64,000 bases of DNA from Pseudomonas sp. NFACC02 (GTDB lineage: Bacteria > Pseudomonadota > Gammaproteobacteria > Pseudomonadales > Pseudomonadaceae): NCBI RefSeq assembly GCF_900110765.1, contig NZ_FOEO01000014.1, positions 62,001 to 126,000 of the forward strand, written 5' to 3'. The position numbers and the translations under genes are program-made. The notes below the pieces were generated by a model. It was not told where the DNA came from. It searched no databases and saw only the letters and a list, made by a program, of their open reading frames with translations. Positions 39,009-48,865 of the stretch are shown here, one piece after another. Position 1 is the stretch's first letter; each line of letters opens with the position of its first letter.

Positions 39009-39526
39009 AGTGCGGATCCTTTCAAGGTCATGGGCAGTCCGGCGACGGTGAACACCACGCGCTGGCAACGCTCGGCCAACGCCTGATGCAGCGCGCCGGC
39101 TTCATCGACATAACGACGGGTCAGTTCACCGAGCGGCACGACGCCCAGCCCGGTTTCGTTGCTGACGAAAATGATTTTGCCGGGCAGTTCGGCCAGGCAA
39201 TCGAGTAGAGCTTCGCGCTCCTGCGCCAGTCGCTGCGGATCGTCCAGCATCAGCAGATTGGTCAGCCACAGGGTCAGGCAGTCCACCAGCAGGCATCGGC
39301 CCGGCCCCGCGCTTTCCTTTAATACACGCGCCAGTTCCACCGGTTCTTCGATCAACCCCCAGTGGTCCGGCCGACGCTGACGGTGCAGCGCCACGCGTTG
39401 ATTCATTTCACCGTCCAGTGGTTGACTGGTGGCGATGTACATCACCTCAAACCCGCTGTCGCTGGCGAGCTTTTCCGCCAGCCGACTTTTGCCGGATCGT
39501 GCGCCGCCCAGAATCAATTGCAGCAT
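39005..39526 (-). CDS. cobU: Bifunctional adenosylcobinamide kinase / guanylyltransferase
   Basis: CobU phosphorylates adenosylcobinamide and transfers GMP to it. The protein is 173 residues with an N-terminal P-loop ([15 protein letters not shown]), the histidine region [11 protein letters not shown] that accepts GMP, and [11 protein letters not shown] near the C-terminal third. It overlaps cobQ by one base and cobT by four. Confidence 0.94.
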   Translation of the reverse strand: MLQLILGGARSGKSRLAEKLASDSGFEVMYIATSQPLDGEMNQRVALHRQRRPDHWGLIEEPVELARVLKESAGPGRCLLVDCLTLWLTNLLMLDDPQRLAQEREALLDCLAELPGKIIFVSNETGLGVVPLGELTRRYVDEAGALHQALAERCQRVVFTVAGLPMTLKGSAL

Positions 39527-41004
39527 CAGGCTGGCTCCAGTCCGCAGAGTTCACGCAGCAACGGGCCATCCAGATGCTTTTCCACCAGGTCGGCCAGGCG
39601 CTCGATGTCTCGCTCGCGCAGGGCGTGGTAATCCACCGTTTGCACGTTCTGCAAACCGGCCCAGCGCAGCATCGCACTGCTGGATGCCGGGTTTTCGAAC
39701 AGCCCGTGCAGATAGGTACCCAGCACCTGGTCGTCGGCACTGCGTGCACCGTCGCAACGGCCATCGCTGAGTTGCACCAACGGGTTCTCCAGCGCCGGCC
39801 CCGTCGTCACGCCCGCATGAATTTCATAACCGCTGACCTCCGCACCTTCCAGAGTCAGGCGGCCGTGCACGTTGCGCAGCTGTTTTTCCTGTTCCAGCAC
39901 GGTGCTCATAGGCAGTAATCCCAGGCCGGGACTTGATCCTGCTGCGCCCTCAAGGCCCTGCGGATCGTGCAGTTCCTCGCCCAGCATCTGCAACCCACCG
40001 CAGATGCCCAGCACCTTGCCGCCGTAGCGCAAGTGACGGCTGATGGCGGTGTCCCATCCGTTATGGCGCAAGTAGGTCAGGTCGCTGCGCACACTCTTGG
40101 AACCCGGCAGGATGATCAGGTCGGCCGCAGAAATCGGCTGACCGGGCCCGATGAATTGCAGGTTCACTTGCGGGTGCAGGCGCAACGGGTCGAAATCGGT
40201 GTGGTTGCTGATACGTGGAAGCACCGGCACGATAACGTTGAGCACCTGTTCGGCCTTGTCGGTCTGGCGCTGATCCAGGCCGTCTTCGGCCTCAAGGTGC
40301 AAATCCATCACATAGGGCAACACACCCACCACCGGTTTGCCGGTGCGCTGTTCCAGCCAGTCGAGGCCCGGTTGCAACAACGCGATATCCCCGCGAAAAC
40401 GGTTGATGACGAAGCCTTTCACCCGCGCCTGTTCGCTGGGCGACAGCAGTTCAAGGGTGCCGACCAGATGGGCGAACACCCCACCCCGGTTGATGTCGGC
40501 CACCAGCAAAACCGGGCAATCCACGGCTTCGGCGAAGCCCATGTTGGCGATGTCACCCGCGCGCAGATTGATTTCGGCCGGCGAGCCTGCGCCCTCCACC
40601 ATCACCACTGACCAGTGTTCGCTCAACCGTTGATGTGACGCCAGCACCGCTTTCATCGCGATCGCTTTGTAATCGTGATAAGCCACGGCGTTCATGGTGG
40701 TCACCGCGCGACCGTGGATGATCACTTGCGCGCCGGTGTCGCTGTTGGGTTTGAGCAGGACCGGGTTCATGTCGGTGTGCGGTTCAAGGTGACAGGCCTG
40801 GGCCTGCACGGCCTGGGCGCGCCCGATCTCGCCACCGTCTGCGGTGACGGCGCTGTTGAGCGCCATGTTCTGCGGCTTGAACGGCACGGTGCGCACCCCC
40901 TGACGGGTCAGCCAGCGGCACAGCGCGGTCACCAGCGTGCTCTTGCCGGCATCCGACGTGGTGCCTTGCACCATCAGGGTCTTGCCGGTTTTCGGAGTGT
41001 TCAT
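39526..41004 (-). CDS. cobQ: Cobyric acid synthase
   Basis: CobQ amidates side chains b, d, e and g of adenosylcobyrinate a,c-diamide with glutamine. The 492-residue protein has an N-terminal dethiobiotin-synthetase-like ATPase ([18 protein letters not shown]) and a C-terminal class I glutaminase domain with nucleophile cysteine in [12 protein letters not shown]. It overlaps cobD by 4 bp and cobU by 1 bp. Confidence 0.95.
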   Translation of the reverse strand: MNTPKTGKTLMVQGTTSDAGKSTLVTALCRWLTRQGVRTVPFKPQNMALNSAVTADGGEIGRAQAVQAQACHLEPHTDMNPVLLKPNSDTGAQVIIHGRAVTTMNAVAYHDYKAIAMKAVLASHQRLSEHWSVVMVEGAGSPAEINLRAGDIANMGFAEAVDCPVLLVADINRGGVFAHLVGTLELLSPSEQARVKGFVINRFRGDIALLQPGLDWLEQRTGKPVVGVLPYVMDLHLEAEDGLDQRQTDKAEQVLNVIVPVLPRISNHTDFDPLRLHPQVNLQFIGPGQPISAADLIILPGSKSVRSDLTYLRHNGWDTAISRHLRYGGKVLGICGGLQMLGEELHDPQGLEGAAGSSPGLGLLPMSTVLEQEKQLRNVHGRLTLEGAEVSGYEIHAGVTTGPALENPLVQLSDGRCDGARSADDQVLGTYLHGLFENPASSSAMLRWAGLQNVQTVDYHALRERDIERLADLVEKHLDGPLLRELCGLEPA

Positions 41005-42005
41005 GCACGCTCCCGGGAAAATTCGCTCAAGGCTTGTTCCAGTCGCTGCCAGTCAGCTTCTTCACAGGGAAGGCCAAACCTCAGGCTGCTGTTGTGCGGC
41101 CCGGCGTTCAGAAAGATGCGCAGCAAAATGCCGCGTTTCGCACAGAACTCATGCAGCTCAGCGGCCAAGGGCGTGATCAACCACTGAAACAGCGCGCAGC
41201 CGCCTTGCGGTGCAAACCCGTGAAGCGCCAACAACGTCGCAAGCCGTTGACTGGCCTGCTCCGTTCGCTCGCGCTGCCTGCGATGCCCTTCGGCATCGTC
41301 CAGGCACGCCTGCCCTAGCACGCGCGTCGGCCCGCTGACCGACCACGGCCCGATCTGCCTGGCCAGCACCTTGAGAAAGCGCGACTCGGCCAGGACAAAA
41401 CCGAGACGAACGCCCGCCAGGCCGAAAAACTTGCCGAACGAGCGCAGCACGATCAGCCCGGGACGTTGGGTTTCTGCCGCCAGACTCAATTGCGGCGTGT
41501 TGTCCATGAACGCCTCGTCCACCACCAGCCAGCCGCCGCGCTGCGCCAGTCTCGCGTGCCATTCCAGCAGACGCTCCGGTGGCAGGCTCAAGCCCGTGGG
41601 GTTGTTCGGGTTGACCACCACCAGCACGTCGAGCGCATCGATGAAGCGCTCGACTTCATGCTCCAGCACCTCGCGCACCAGGAAGCCGCTGCCGCGCCAC
41701 GCTTCGGCGTGTTCAGCGTAACAGGGCGACAACACGCCGACCTTGCCCGCCTGACGCAGACGCGGCAACGCCTGGATGGCCGCTTGCGAACCGGCGACCG
41801 GAAGCAGGTCGGGGGCGCCGTAATACAACCGGGCTGCGCTCTCCAGACCGTCATCGGTTTCCGGGAGACGCGCCCACGCCGACGCGGGGATGGAAGGAAT
41901 CGGCCAGGCCCACGGAGCGATGCCGCTGGACAGATCGAGCCAGTCGTCCTCGGCAATGCCGTACTTCGCTACCGCACCGCGTAATCGGCCGCCATGCTCA
42001 AGCAT
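41001..42005 (-). CDS. cobD: L-threonine-O-3-phosphate decarboxylase
   Basis: A PLP enzyme of 334 residues that makes (R)-1-aminopropan-2-ol phosphate, the linker attached by CbiB. It is an aminotransferase-fold protein with [15 protein letters not shown] and the PLP lysine in [17 protein letters not shown]. denitrificans nomenclature calls this CobC. It overlaps cbiB by 8 bp and cobQ by 4 bp. Confidence 0.9.
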   Translation of the reverse strand: MLEHGGRLRGAVAKYGIAEDDWLDLSSGIAPWAWPIPSIPASAWARLPETDDGLESAARLYYGAPDLLPVAGSQAAIQALPRLRQAGKVGVLSPCYAEHAEAWRGSGFLVREVLEHEVERFIDALDVLVVVNPNNPTGLSLPPERLLEWHARLAQRGGWLVVDEAFMDNTPQLSLAAETQRPGLIVLRSFGKFFGLAGVRLGFVLAESRFLKVLARQIGPWSVSGPTRVLGQACLDDAEGHRRQRERTEQASQRLATLLALHGFAPQGGCALFQWLITPLAAELHEFCAKRGILLRIFLNAGPHNSSLRFGLPCEEADWQRLEQALSEFSRERA

Positions 42006-42906
42006 AGAATTCAGTTCCCAGACAGAGGATCAGCAGCCACAACCAGACGCCGCGCTGCACCAGTTGCCAACCCCGGTCAATGGAGGTTGCGTCGGCGGCT
42101 ACGCCTTCGCCCAATGTCGGGCGCTGATGCAGTTCGCCGTGATAGACCGCCGCACCGCCCAGCTCGACGCCCAGCGCACCGGCGCCTGCCGCCATCACGG
42201 GACCTGCGTTCGGGCTGTCCCATTTCGGCGCCTGGGTCCGCCAGCAGCGCAAGGCAAGCCGGGTCTTACCCAAGAGCGCGTAAGTCAACGCCACAAGCCG
42301 CGCAGGGATGTAGTTAAGCAGATCGTCGATCTTTGCCGAGGCCCAGCCGAAACGCTCGAAGCGCTCGTTGCGATACCCCCACATCGCGTCCAGCGTGTTG
42401 CTCAGACGGTAGAGCACGACGCCGGGCGCCCCCAGGACTGCGAACCAGAAGATGGCCGCAAACACGGCGTCGCTGCCATTCTCCAGCACCGACTCGGTGG
42501 CGGCGCGGGCGACTTCGGTGGCATCGAGCTCAGCGGTCTGGCGACTGACCAGATACCCCACACGACGGCGGGCTTCTTCCAGATTGTCCTCGCGCAATGC
42601 CTGAGCCACAGGCTCCACATGCTCGCCCAGGCTGCGCAGGCCGAGCGCGCAGTACAGCGCCGCCACCTCCACCAGCCAGCCGATGTAGGGCAGCCAACTG
42701 AAAAAGGTGATCAGCAGGGTCAGCGGAACGACAGCGATGAACCAGGCCGTCACGCCATGGCTGCGCCAGCCGCGACCGCCTGCGTTGAAACGTTGCTCGA
42801 TGCGCTCGGCGTAACGCCCGAACGCCACCAGCGGGTGGTTTCGTTTCGGCTCGCCGAGCAGCGCATCCAGCGCAACCCCGGCGACGCTCAACAACGCCAC
42901 ACTCAT
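41998..42906 (-). CDS. cbiB: Adenosylcobinamide-phosphate synthase
   Basis: An integral membrane protein that attaches the aminopropanol arm to cobyric acid. The start at 42906 ([20 protein letters not shown]) follows GGGGAGTGAG and gives 302 residues; a frame back to 43134 is a translated piece of bluB's complementary region. Conserved features are the [12 protein letters not shown] start and [13 protein letters not shown]. It overlaps bluB by 4 bp. P. denitrificans nomenclature calls it CobD. Confidence 0.92.
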   Translation of the reverse strand: MSVALLSVAGVALDALLGEPKRNHPLVAFGRYAERIEQRFNAGGRGWRSHGVTAWFIAVVPLTLLITFFSWLPYIGWLVEVAALYCALGLRSLGEHVEPVAQALREDNLEEARRRVGYLVSRQTAELDATEVARAATESVLENGSDAVFAAIFWFAVLGAPGVVLYRLSNTLDAMWGYRNERFERFGWASAKIDDLLNYIPARLVALTYALLGKTRLALRCWRTQAPKWDSPNAGPVMAAGAGALGVELGGAAVYHGELHQRPTLGEGVAADATSIDRGWQLVQRGVWLWLLILCLGTEFYA

Positions 42907-43553
42907 GGACTCACTCCCCATTTGTTCTCGTAAACCAGATCCTGCAGCGGACGCGCCTGCGCCCAGCCCTCCAGTACCAGCATCGGCGCCGGGTAGAAAT
43001 CCTTGACCGGTCCCAGGCACAGAATCGCCAAGGGTTTTGAACCGGTTGGCATCTCCAGCAATTGGCCGAGGCAAACCGGGTCGAACAGCGACACCCAGCC
43101 CATGCCCAGTCCTTCGGCACGCGCTGCCAGCCACAGGTTCTGGATTGCGCAGGACAACGACGCCAGGTCCATCTCCGGCAACGTACGTCGTCCGAAGATG
43201 TGTTTCTCGCGGTCATCCATCAACGCAGCGACCAGCACTTCGGCGCAATCGTTGATGCCTTCGACCTTGAGCTTCATGAAGTCGTCGGAGCGCTCGCCCA
43301 GCGCTTCGGCTGTGCGCATCCGCTCCTCTTCGACCTGCGCCTGAATCCGTGCACGCAATTGACGGTCAGTGATGCGGATGAATCGCCACGGCTGCATCAA
43401 ACCGACACTGGGCGCGTGATGGGCGGCTTCGAGCAGCCGTGACAACTGCTCGGGCGGCACCGAGCCACCGCTGAAATGACGCATGTCCCGACGCTCGGCA
43501 ATGGCCCGGTAAACGGCCGCGCGTTCTTCGTCGCTGAAGGCGTTGTCAGTCAT
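42903..43553 (-). CDS. bluB: 5,6-dimethylbenzimidazole synthase
   Basis: BluB cleaves reduced FMN with oxygen to form dimethylbenzimidazole, so this organism can make its own lower ligand aerobically. The 216-residue nitroreductase-fold protein starts at 43553 ([20 protein letters not shown]) and has [22 protein letters not shown] and [12 protein letters not shown], all typical of BluB. A longer frame to 43598 lacks support. A 99-bp gap separates it from cobB, the only wide gap within the operon. Confidence 0.92.
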   Translation of the reverse strand: MTDNAFSDEERAAVYRAIAERRDMRHFSGGSVPPEQLSRLLEAAHHAPSVGLMQPWRFIRITDRQLRARIQAQVEEERMRTAEALGERSDDFMKLKVEGINDCAEVLVAALMDDREKHIFGRRTLPEMDLASLSCAIQNLWLAARAEGLGMGWVSLFDPVCLGQLLEMPTGSKPLAILCLGPVKDFYPAPMLVLEGWAQARPLQDLVYENKWGVSP

Positions 43554-43652
43554 GAGCCTGTCTGCCCGGATGTAAAAATCTGCACTGCCGCCCCCCACAG
43601 GGTTTGGGGATTCGGCCGGAAGACAATGTCCCTTGGGAGCTCGAACACTGAT

Positions 43653-44954
43653 TCATGGCAAGAACAGCGCCGCCGTCGCCTGGGGATTGGACGGGAAATA
43701 AAAGTGCACGTACGAGGCCGTCAGCCTGCCGTCTCGATAGACGGCTTCGGCGCCACGACCGCCGTTGGGGCTGACGCCTCGGGCAATCGGGGTCAGCTCG
43801 GTGCTGGTCAGCGAGTGGTGATAGGTGTGCCCACGCAGCGTGCCTTCCGGCAGTTCCACTGTTTGCAGCGCCAAGGCCGCCAGACGTTTCTGCATCACCG
43901 CCTCGCCGTCGAGCAAGCCCACCAGTTCCGCCCGTTGGCCGTCGACATCGGTCAGCGCCTTCAGCAGGTAGAGCATGCCGCCACACTCGGCGAGCAGCGG
44001 CTTGCCCGCGCCATGGTGAGCCCGGATCGCGTCGAGCATCGGGACGTTCTGCCCCAGCGCCACATGATGCAACTCCGGGTATCCGCCAGGCAGGTAAAGA
44101 CTGTCAGCGTCTGGGATCCGTGTGTCCCGAATCGGCGAGAAGAACGAGAGTTCAGCCCCCATCGCACGCAGCACATCGAGGCTGGCGCCATAGGTGAACG
44201 CAAACGCTTCGTCATGCGCGACGGCGATGCACACCCCCGCCAGCAAGGGTTCCGCCGGTACGAAATCAGGCGCAGTGAACGTCACGGCAGGCGGCAGCGT
44301 CGCATCGCAGGTGCTGGCCAATGCGTCGGCGGCCGCGTCCAGACGCACGTCCAGATCATTCAGCTCACTGGCCTGCACCAGCCCCAGGTGACGGCTCGGC
44401 AACTCGATACCGGTTTCCCGCGACAGCGCGCCATACCAACGCAAGCCTTCGGTCAGACTGCCTTCAAGCAGCTGTGCATGGCGCACCGTTCCAACCCGGT
44501 TGGCCAGGACGCCGGCGAACGGCAAATCCGCTTGGTAACGCGCCAGCCCCAAGGCGAGCGCGCCGAAGGTCTGCGCCATGGCCGTGCCGTCGATGACGCC
44601 CAGCACAGGCACGCCGAAATGCCTCGCCAGATCGGCACTGGACGGCGTGCCGTCAAATAGCCCCATGACGCCTTCGATAAGGATGAGGTCAGCCTCGTCG
44701 GCGGCCTCCCACAGCAAACGACGGCTCTCGTCTTCGCCCACCATCCACATGTCCAGTTGGTACACCGGATTGCCGCTGGCGCGCTCGAGGATCATCGGGT
44801 CAAGAAAATCCGGTCCGCATTTGAACACGCGAACCTTGCGTCCCTGATTGCGGTGCAGACGTGCCAGGGCCGCGGTGACCGTGGTCTTGCCCTGACCGGA
44901 CGCAGGCGCGGCGATCAACACCGCCGGGCATTGCCGAGGCAGGCGCTCACTCAC
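43653..44954 (-). CDS. cobB: Cobyrinate a,c-diamide synthase
   Basis: This enzyme amidates the a and c side chains of (hydrogeno)cobyrinate. The 433-residue protein resembles CobQ in layout: an N-terminal P-loop domain (APASGQGKTTVTAAL) and a glutaminase domain with LLAECGGMLYLL containing the nucleophile cysteine. It overlaps cobO by 4 bp. In the aerobic route of pseudomonads the substrate is hydrogenobyrinate. Confidence 0.93.
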   Translation of the reverse strand: MSERLPRQCPAVLIAAPASGQGKTTVTAALARLHRNQGRKVRVFKCGPDFLDPMILERASGNPVYQLDMWMVGEDESRRLLWEAADEADLILIEGVMGLFDGTPSSADLARHFGVPVLGVIDGTAMAQTFGALALGLARYQADLPFAGVLANRVGTVRHAQLLEGSLTEGLRWYGALSRETGIELPSRHLGLVQASELNDLDVRLDAAADALASTCDATLPPAVTFTAPDFVPAEPLLAGVCIAVAHDEAFAFTYGASLDVLRAMGAELSFFSPIRDTRIPDADSLYLPGGYPELHHVALGQNVPMLDAIRAHHGAGKPLLAECGGMLYLLKALTDVDGQRAELVGLLDGEAVMQKRLAALALQTVELPEGTLRGHTYHHSLTSTELTPIARGVSPNGGRGAEAVYRDGRLTASYVHFYFPSNPQATAALFLP

Positions 44955-45562
44955 AGTTCGATGCCCTTCTGTGCCTTGATACCGGCCTGGAACGCATGCT
45001 TCACCACGCCGATTTCGGACACGGTGTCGGACAGGTCGATCAATTCCTGCTTGGCGCCACGCCCTGTGATGACGACGTGCTGCATCGGCGGGCGCGCCTG
45101 CAGATCGCTCAGGACCTGCTCCAGGTCGAGGTAACCGTGCTTGAGGGCGATATTCAGTTCGTCGAGGATCACCAGACCGATGCTCGGGTCAGTGAGTAAT
45201 TGCCGGGTGACGGCCCAGGCGGCTTCGGCGGCGGCGATGTCGCGCTGGCGGTCCTGGGTTTCCCAGGTAAAGCCCTCGCCCATCACGTGATAACGCACTT
45301 GCTCGGGGAAGCGGCGGAAGAACAGTTCTTCGCCCGTGGCATTGCGGCCCTTGATGAATTGCACCACGCCGCACTGCATGCCATGCCCCATCGCCCGCGC
45401 CAGCATGCCGAAGGCGGAACTGCTCTTGCCCTTGCCATTGCCGGTCAACACCAGCAGCAGACCGCATTCATTCGGGGCGCTGGCGATGCGCTCGTCCATT
45501 ACTGCCTTTTTGCGCAACATGCGCGCCAGGTGGCGTTCGTCGCGTTCGGGGGATTCGCTCAT
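44951..45562 (-). CDS. cobO: Cob(I)yrinic acid a,c-diamide adenosyltransferase
   Basis: A 203-residue ATP:corrinoid adenosyltransferase of the CobA/BtuR type. It has the P-loop LTGNGKGKSSSAFGML, the VQFIKG motif and VILDELNIALKHGYL. The start at 45562 (MSESPERDERHLARMLRKKA) follows GGAGAGCTGAG, and this ribosome site can be masked by the riboswitch platform. The frame continues upstream to 45844 but that part is riboswitch leader. It is the first gene of the ten-gene operon. Confidence 0.95.
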   Translation of the reverse strand: MSESPERDERHLARMLRKKAVMDERIASAPNECGLLLVLTGNGKGKSSSAFGMLARAMGHGMQCGVVQFIKGRNATGEELFFRRFPEQVRYHVMGEGFTWETQDRQRDIAAAEAAWAVTRQLLTDPSIGLVILDELNIALKHGYLDLEQVLSDLQARPPMQHVVITGRGAKQELIDLSDTVSEIGVVKHAFQAGIKAQKGIEL

Positions 45563-45800
45563 CTCAGCTCTCCGCTTGAGGGCATGTGTGGCAAACGGAG
45601 GGCACAGGCAAAGACTGACAGCAGGCCCAGGAGACAAAGTCCGGACCCGCGCAGAGCACCGCCCTCCGAGATGCTGGTTGAATGGATCAGGCCGGTCTCC
45701 GGACTCATGAGTTGAAACACAAGCCACGCGCCTTCCCATGTTCGACGAACACAGTGGCATCGTGCGTGACCTTGACTCATTTACCGTTGCGGAGGCAGTG
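45563..45800 (-). promoter_or_regulatory. Cobalamin riboswitch leader of the cob operon
   Basis: The minus strand carries the B12 box AGTCCGGAGACCGGCCT (around 45689-45706), GCCACTG at 45752-45758 and a GGGAAGGCG segment between them, in the order of a cobalamin aptamer. Downstream are two mutually exclusive stems: 45596-45603 with 45661-45668 (CGGAGGGC/GCCCTCCG), and 45592-45600 with 45570-45578 (CTCCGTTTG/CAAGCGGAG), the latter covering the cobO ribosome site. This predicts translational repression when adenosylcobalamin binds. The outer limits of the aptamer are approximate. Confidence 0.88.
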
Positions 45801-46042
45801 CCGGGATTGAGCGTGAAATGCGCGCACCGGCTTCCCTGTTTCACCCTGTTGATCGACCGTGGTCGCGGGCACCTGAAACAATCGGCGAAGGTTAGAGGGT
45901 TGACTCCAGAGCGTCAATCAAAGCGGCACGCCATGCCGCAATTGAGCGAGCGGTTGAACCCACCGCTCAGCCACGCCTCTATTCCTGTACATGCCTTTGC
46001 ATGACTGCCTGATGCCTCACTGCGAGCAAGCGGAGATCGATC

Positions 46043-47389
46043 ATGTTCAAGCTCACACCCCAGATGGTGGTTTTACTGTTGGTCGCCGGAGGGCTCGCAG
46101 CGTGCGGCGAGTCGTCCAGGTTGCAGGTCTCGGACGGCACCGGCCCGTCCCCCAAGCTCCCGGAACCGAACAAGACCCTGATCCCCACCGTGAACATCGC
46201 CCCGGCGGTCGGCTGGGCAGCCGGCGCCAAACCCGTCGCGGCTCCCGGGACACAGGTCGCGGCATTCGCGGAAAACCTCGATCACCCCCGCTGGCTTTAT
46301 GTCTTGCCCAATGGTGATGTGCTGGTGGCGGAAACCAATGCCCCACCCAAGCCAGACGACAGCAAAGGCATTCGCGGCTGGGTCATGAAAAAAGTCATGG
46401 GCCGCGCTGGCGCGGGCGTTCCCAGCGCCAATCGCATTACGCTGTTGCGCGATAAAGACCACGACGGCGTCGCCGAAACCCGCACCGTGTTCATCGATCA
46501 CCTCAACTCGCCGTTTGGGATGACCCTGGTCGGCAATGACTTCTATGTCGCTGACACTGACCGTCTGTTGCGCTTCAATTACGAACCGGGCGAGACATCA
46601 ATCAAGGGCGAGCCGCTGAAAGTCACGGATCTCCCGGGCGGCACGATCAACCACCACTGGACCAAGAACGTCATCGCCAGCAAGGACGGCAGCAAGCTGT
46701 ACGTCACGGTGGGGTCGAACAGCAATGTGGGTGAAAACGGACTCGACGCGGAGGAAGGCCGCGCAGCGATCTGGGAAGTCGACGCCGCCACCGGCAATCA
46801 CCGCATCTTCGCCTCAGGCCTGCGCAATCCCAACGGCATGGACTGGGAGCCGCACACCGGAAAACTGTGGACAGCCGTCAATGAGCGGGACGAGATCGGC
46901 AGCGACCTGGTCCCCGACTACGTGACCTCCGTACAGGACGGCGCATTCTACGGCTGGCCCTTCAGTTATTACGGTCAGCACGTGGATATCCGGGTGTCGC
47001 CGCAGAACCCGGAAAAAGTGCAGCAGGCGATACCGCCAGATTTCGCGGTCGGCCCACACACCGCCTCGCTGGGATTGGCGTTCGCGGACGGCAAGTCGTT
47101 GCCGGCGCCATTCAACGAAGGATTGTTCGTTGGCCAACATGGCTCGTGGAACCGCAAACCTCACAGTGGCTACAAGGTGCTGTTCGTACCGTTCAAGGAT
47201 GGCAAGCCGAGCGGGACACCGGTTGATCTGCTGACCGGCTTCCTCGACGCCAACGAAAAAGCCCAGGGTCGTCCTGTGGGTGTGGTCAACGACAACAATA
47301 GCGGGGTGTTGGTCGCCGATGACGTCGGCAACAAGATCTGGCGCGTGACAGCGGCGCGGACGGTTCAGGCATCGACCACAGCGCCTTAA
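46043..47389 (+). CDS. PQQ-dependent sugar (sorbosone-type) dehydrogenase lipoprotein
   Basis: A 448-residue beta-propeller dehydrogenase of the soluble glucose/sorbosone dehydrogenase family. The N-terminus is a lipoprotein signal with lipobox LAAC ([13 protein letters not shown]), so it should be anchored in the periplasm. Propeller segments include [52 protein letters not shown] and [14 protein letters not shown]. The substrate is unclear; aldoses are typical. PQQ use is a family prediction. It is divergent from the cob operon across about 240 bp beyond the riboswitch. Confidence 0.87.
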   Translation: MFKLTPQMVVLLLVAGGLAACGESSRLQVSDGTGPSPKLPEPNKTLIPTVNIAPAVGWAAGAKPVAAPGTQVAAFAENLDHPRWLYVLPNGDVLVAETNAPPKPDDSKGIRGWVMKKVMGRAGAGVPSANRITLLRDKDHDGVAETRTVFIDHLNSPFGMTLVGNDFYVADTDRLLRFNYEPGETSIKGEPLKVTDLPGGTINHHWTKNVIASKDGSKLYVTVGSNSNVGENGLDAEEGRAAIWEVDAATGNHRIFASGLRNPNGMDWEPHTGKLWTAVNERDEIGSDLVPDYVTSVQDGAFYGWPFSYYGQHVDIRVSPQNPEKVQQAIPPDFAVGPHTASLGLAFADGKSLPAPFNEGLFVGQHGSWNRKPHSGYKVLFVPFKDGKPSGTPVDLLTGFLDANEKAQGRPVGVVNDNNSGVLVADDVGNKIWRVTAARTVQASTTAP

Positions 47390-47426
47390 GCGGGCAGCGA
47401 GCCTGTGCAACTCATTTCCCCTGTGG

Positions 47427-47569
47427 GAGTGAGCTTGCTCTGGACCGCTCTCGGACGATCTGGCGCGCAGCGGTAGCAAAATCAGGCGATTCGGTTGTAC
47501 CTGACACACCGCATGTACCGGTTTTGCTGCCGGTTCCCGGCAGATCGCGGGACAAGCCACGCTCCTACG
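47427..47569. repeat. Shorter copy of the hairpin repeat
   Basis: This copy shares with 47728-47855 the order GATCTGGCGCG, GCAAAATCAGGCGA, TTTTGCTGCCGGTTCCCGGC, AGATCGCGGGACAAG and a CTCCTAC end. Its left arm is replaced by a REP-like CTGTGGGAGTGAGCTTGCTC, so it cannot form the long stem of its neighbour. It lies in the 851-bp spacer 47390-48240, in which no gene is seen. Confidence 0.75.
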
Positions 47570-47691
47570 GCTTGCAGGCAGAAGAAAGATCGTGCCTGAC
47601 CGAACCTGCCCTGCGGGCAGACTCAGTGTCTCGATAAACCCAGGATCGCGATCTGGCGGTATGCCGCCTGCTGCTGGTTCACGCCGAAACT

Positions 47692-47855
47692 GTAGGAGCG
47701 TCCGGGGTGGCGTTCCACCTTGTCCCGCGATCTGGCGCGTAGCGGCAGCAAAATCAGGCGACCCGGTTGTATCAGACACGACGCATGCACCAGTTTTGCT
47801 GCCGGTTCCCGGCAGATCGCGGGACAAGGTGGAACGCCACCCCGGCAGCTCCTAC
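47692..47855. repeat. Near-perfect 164-bp palindromic hairpin
   Basis: Positions 47704-47734 are a perfect 31-bp inverted repeat of 47813-47843. The outer GTAGGAGC/CTCCTAC ends pair almost fully, and an inner CGGCAGCAAAA/TTTTGCTGCCG stem extends the pairing. The ends are REP-like, so this looks like a REPIN with unusually long arms. Confidence 0.88.
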
Positions 47856-47931
47856 GCCTTCGGCAGAATCAAAAGCAGAACTGCAAGCTGCTCCTGCTTT
47901 TGATCTTCATACCGAGAAAGTCCAGACACTA

Positions 47932-48168
47932 CAAAACGCGACTTGGGTGCAGGCTGAACGCAGGCGGCGCGCAGTGGGCCGAGCGGCAGGGATGCCGCGA
48001 GAGCGCTGCAAGGACATGGATGTCCGTTCAGCGCTGGCCCACGGAGCGTCGCCGGAGTGAAGGTACTCCGACGAAGGAGGAGCCAAGCCAGGAGCCAGAC
48101 ACTTGGTTACTTGGTGTCTTTTCAAGTAACCCGCCGAAGGCGGAACAGTTTGGCCCCCAGGCCAAGCC
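47932..48168 (+). repeat. Structured dispersed element, copy 1
   Basis: A roughly 240-bp element running from CCAGACACTACAAAACGCGA to the end hairpin TTGGCC/GGCCAA. It contains a chain of hairpins: GCGGCA/TGCCGC, a nested AGCGCTG/CAGCGCT enclosing GGACA/TGTCC, GGTTACTTG/CAAGTAACC, and CCGCCGAAGGCGG. Two further copies lie at 56517-56762 (inverted) and 56935-57196. Frames that cross it are not conserved between copies and are not annotated as genes. Confidence 0.88.
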
Positions 48169-48240
48169 AAAGCAGCGCCACCACAGATAACGGATCTGCA
48201 AACCAGACAATACAGCCTGGCTTTACCGCCTAACCCGGCT

Positions 48241-48777
48241 TTACTGCCGAGCCAGATTCGAAGGCGTAATCACTCGCTTGGCATTCAACCAGGCTTTCTG
48301 CCAATACGGCTTGTCCAGACTGTCCAGTTTGACCGTGCCCCCCGTGGCCGGCGCGTGCACGAAGCGCCCTTCTCCCACGTAGATCCCGGCATGACTGACA
48401 GTTGACCCGCCGGCCGTGGCAAAGAACACCAGATCGCCGGTCTGCAACTGGCTGCGATCGATATTCGGGCCGCGCAGGTTAATCATGTCGCGGGTCGAAC
48501 GCGGCAGGGTGATGCCCGCTGCGCCTTGATACACGTAACCGATCAAACCACTGCAATCAAACCCGGAATCCGGCGTATTGCCGCCCCATCGATAAGGCGT
48601 GCCGACCAGACCAATGGCACGCACCAGCACATCGTCCGCGACCGGAGAGGAAAACTGGGAAGGAGCGGATACCACAGGCCTGTAAACGACCTTGGGACGG
48701 GAGGGCGGCGGATTGCTGGAACATGCAGCCAGCAATACAGCCAGTGAAGCAACAACCAGGCGAACCGTAAACGACAT
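48241..48777 (-). CDS. NlpC/P60 family lipoprotein (peptidoglycan hydrolase)
   Basis: A 178-residue lipoprotein with lipobox LAAC (LAVLLAACSS), starting at the ATG at 48777. The C-terminal NlpC/P60 domain has catalytic cysteine in FDCSGLIGYVY, and histidines in VSHAGIYVGEGRFVHAP. It should cut peptide stems of peptidoglycan, at the gamma-D-Glu-diaminopimelate bond by family. It lies directly downstream of a close paralog with an 88-bp gap, as in PA1198/PA1199 from memory. Confidence 0.9.
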   Translation of the reverse strand: MSFTVRLVVASLAVLLAACSSNPPPSRPKVVYRPVVSAPSQFSSPVADDVLVRAIGLVGTPYRWGGNTPDSGFDCSGLIGYVYQGAAGITLPRSTRDMINLRGPNIDRSQLQTGDLVFFATAGGSTVSHAGIYVGEGRFVHAPATGGTVKLDSLDKPYWQKAWLNAKRVITPSNLARQ

Positions 48778-48865
48778 AAACACAACAACCTTTGCGGGAT
48801 GCGGCTTACTCTGCCGGGAGCCGGAACCGCGTGCAATCAGGATTTTCCCGGTTGCACGCCCGGTA

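Noticed and set aside
47720..48190. A 156-codon frame in the spacer after the sugar dehydrogenase gene
   Set aside because: It crosses the long hairpin and element copy 1 and has no ribosome site or homologous frame in the other copies.
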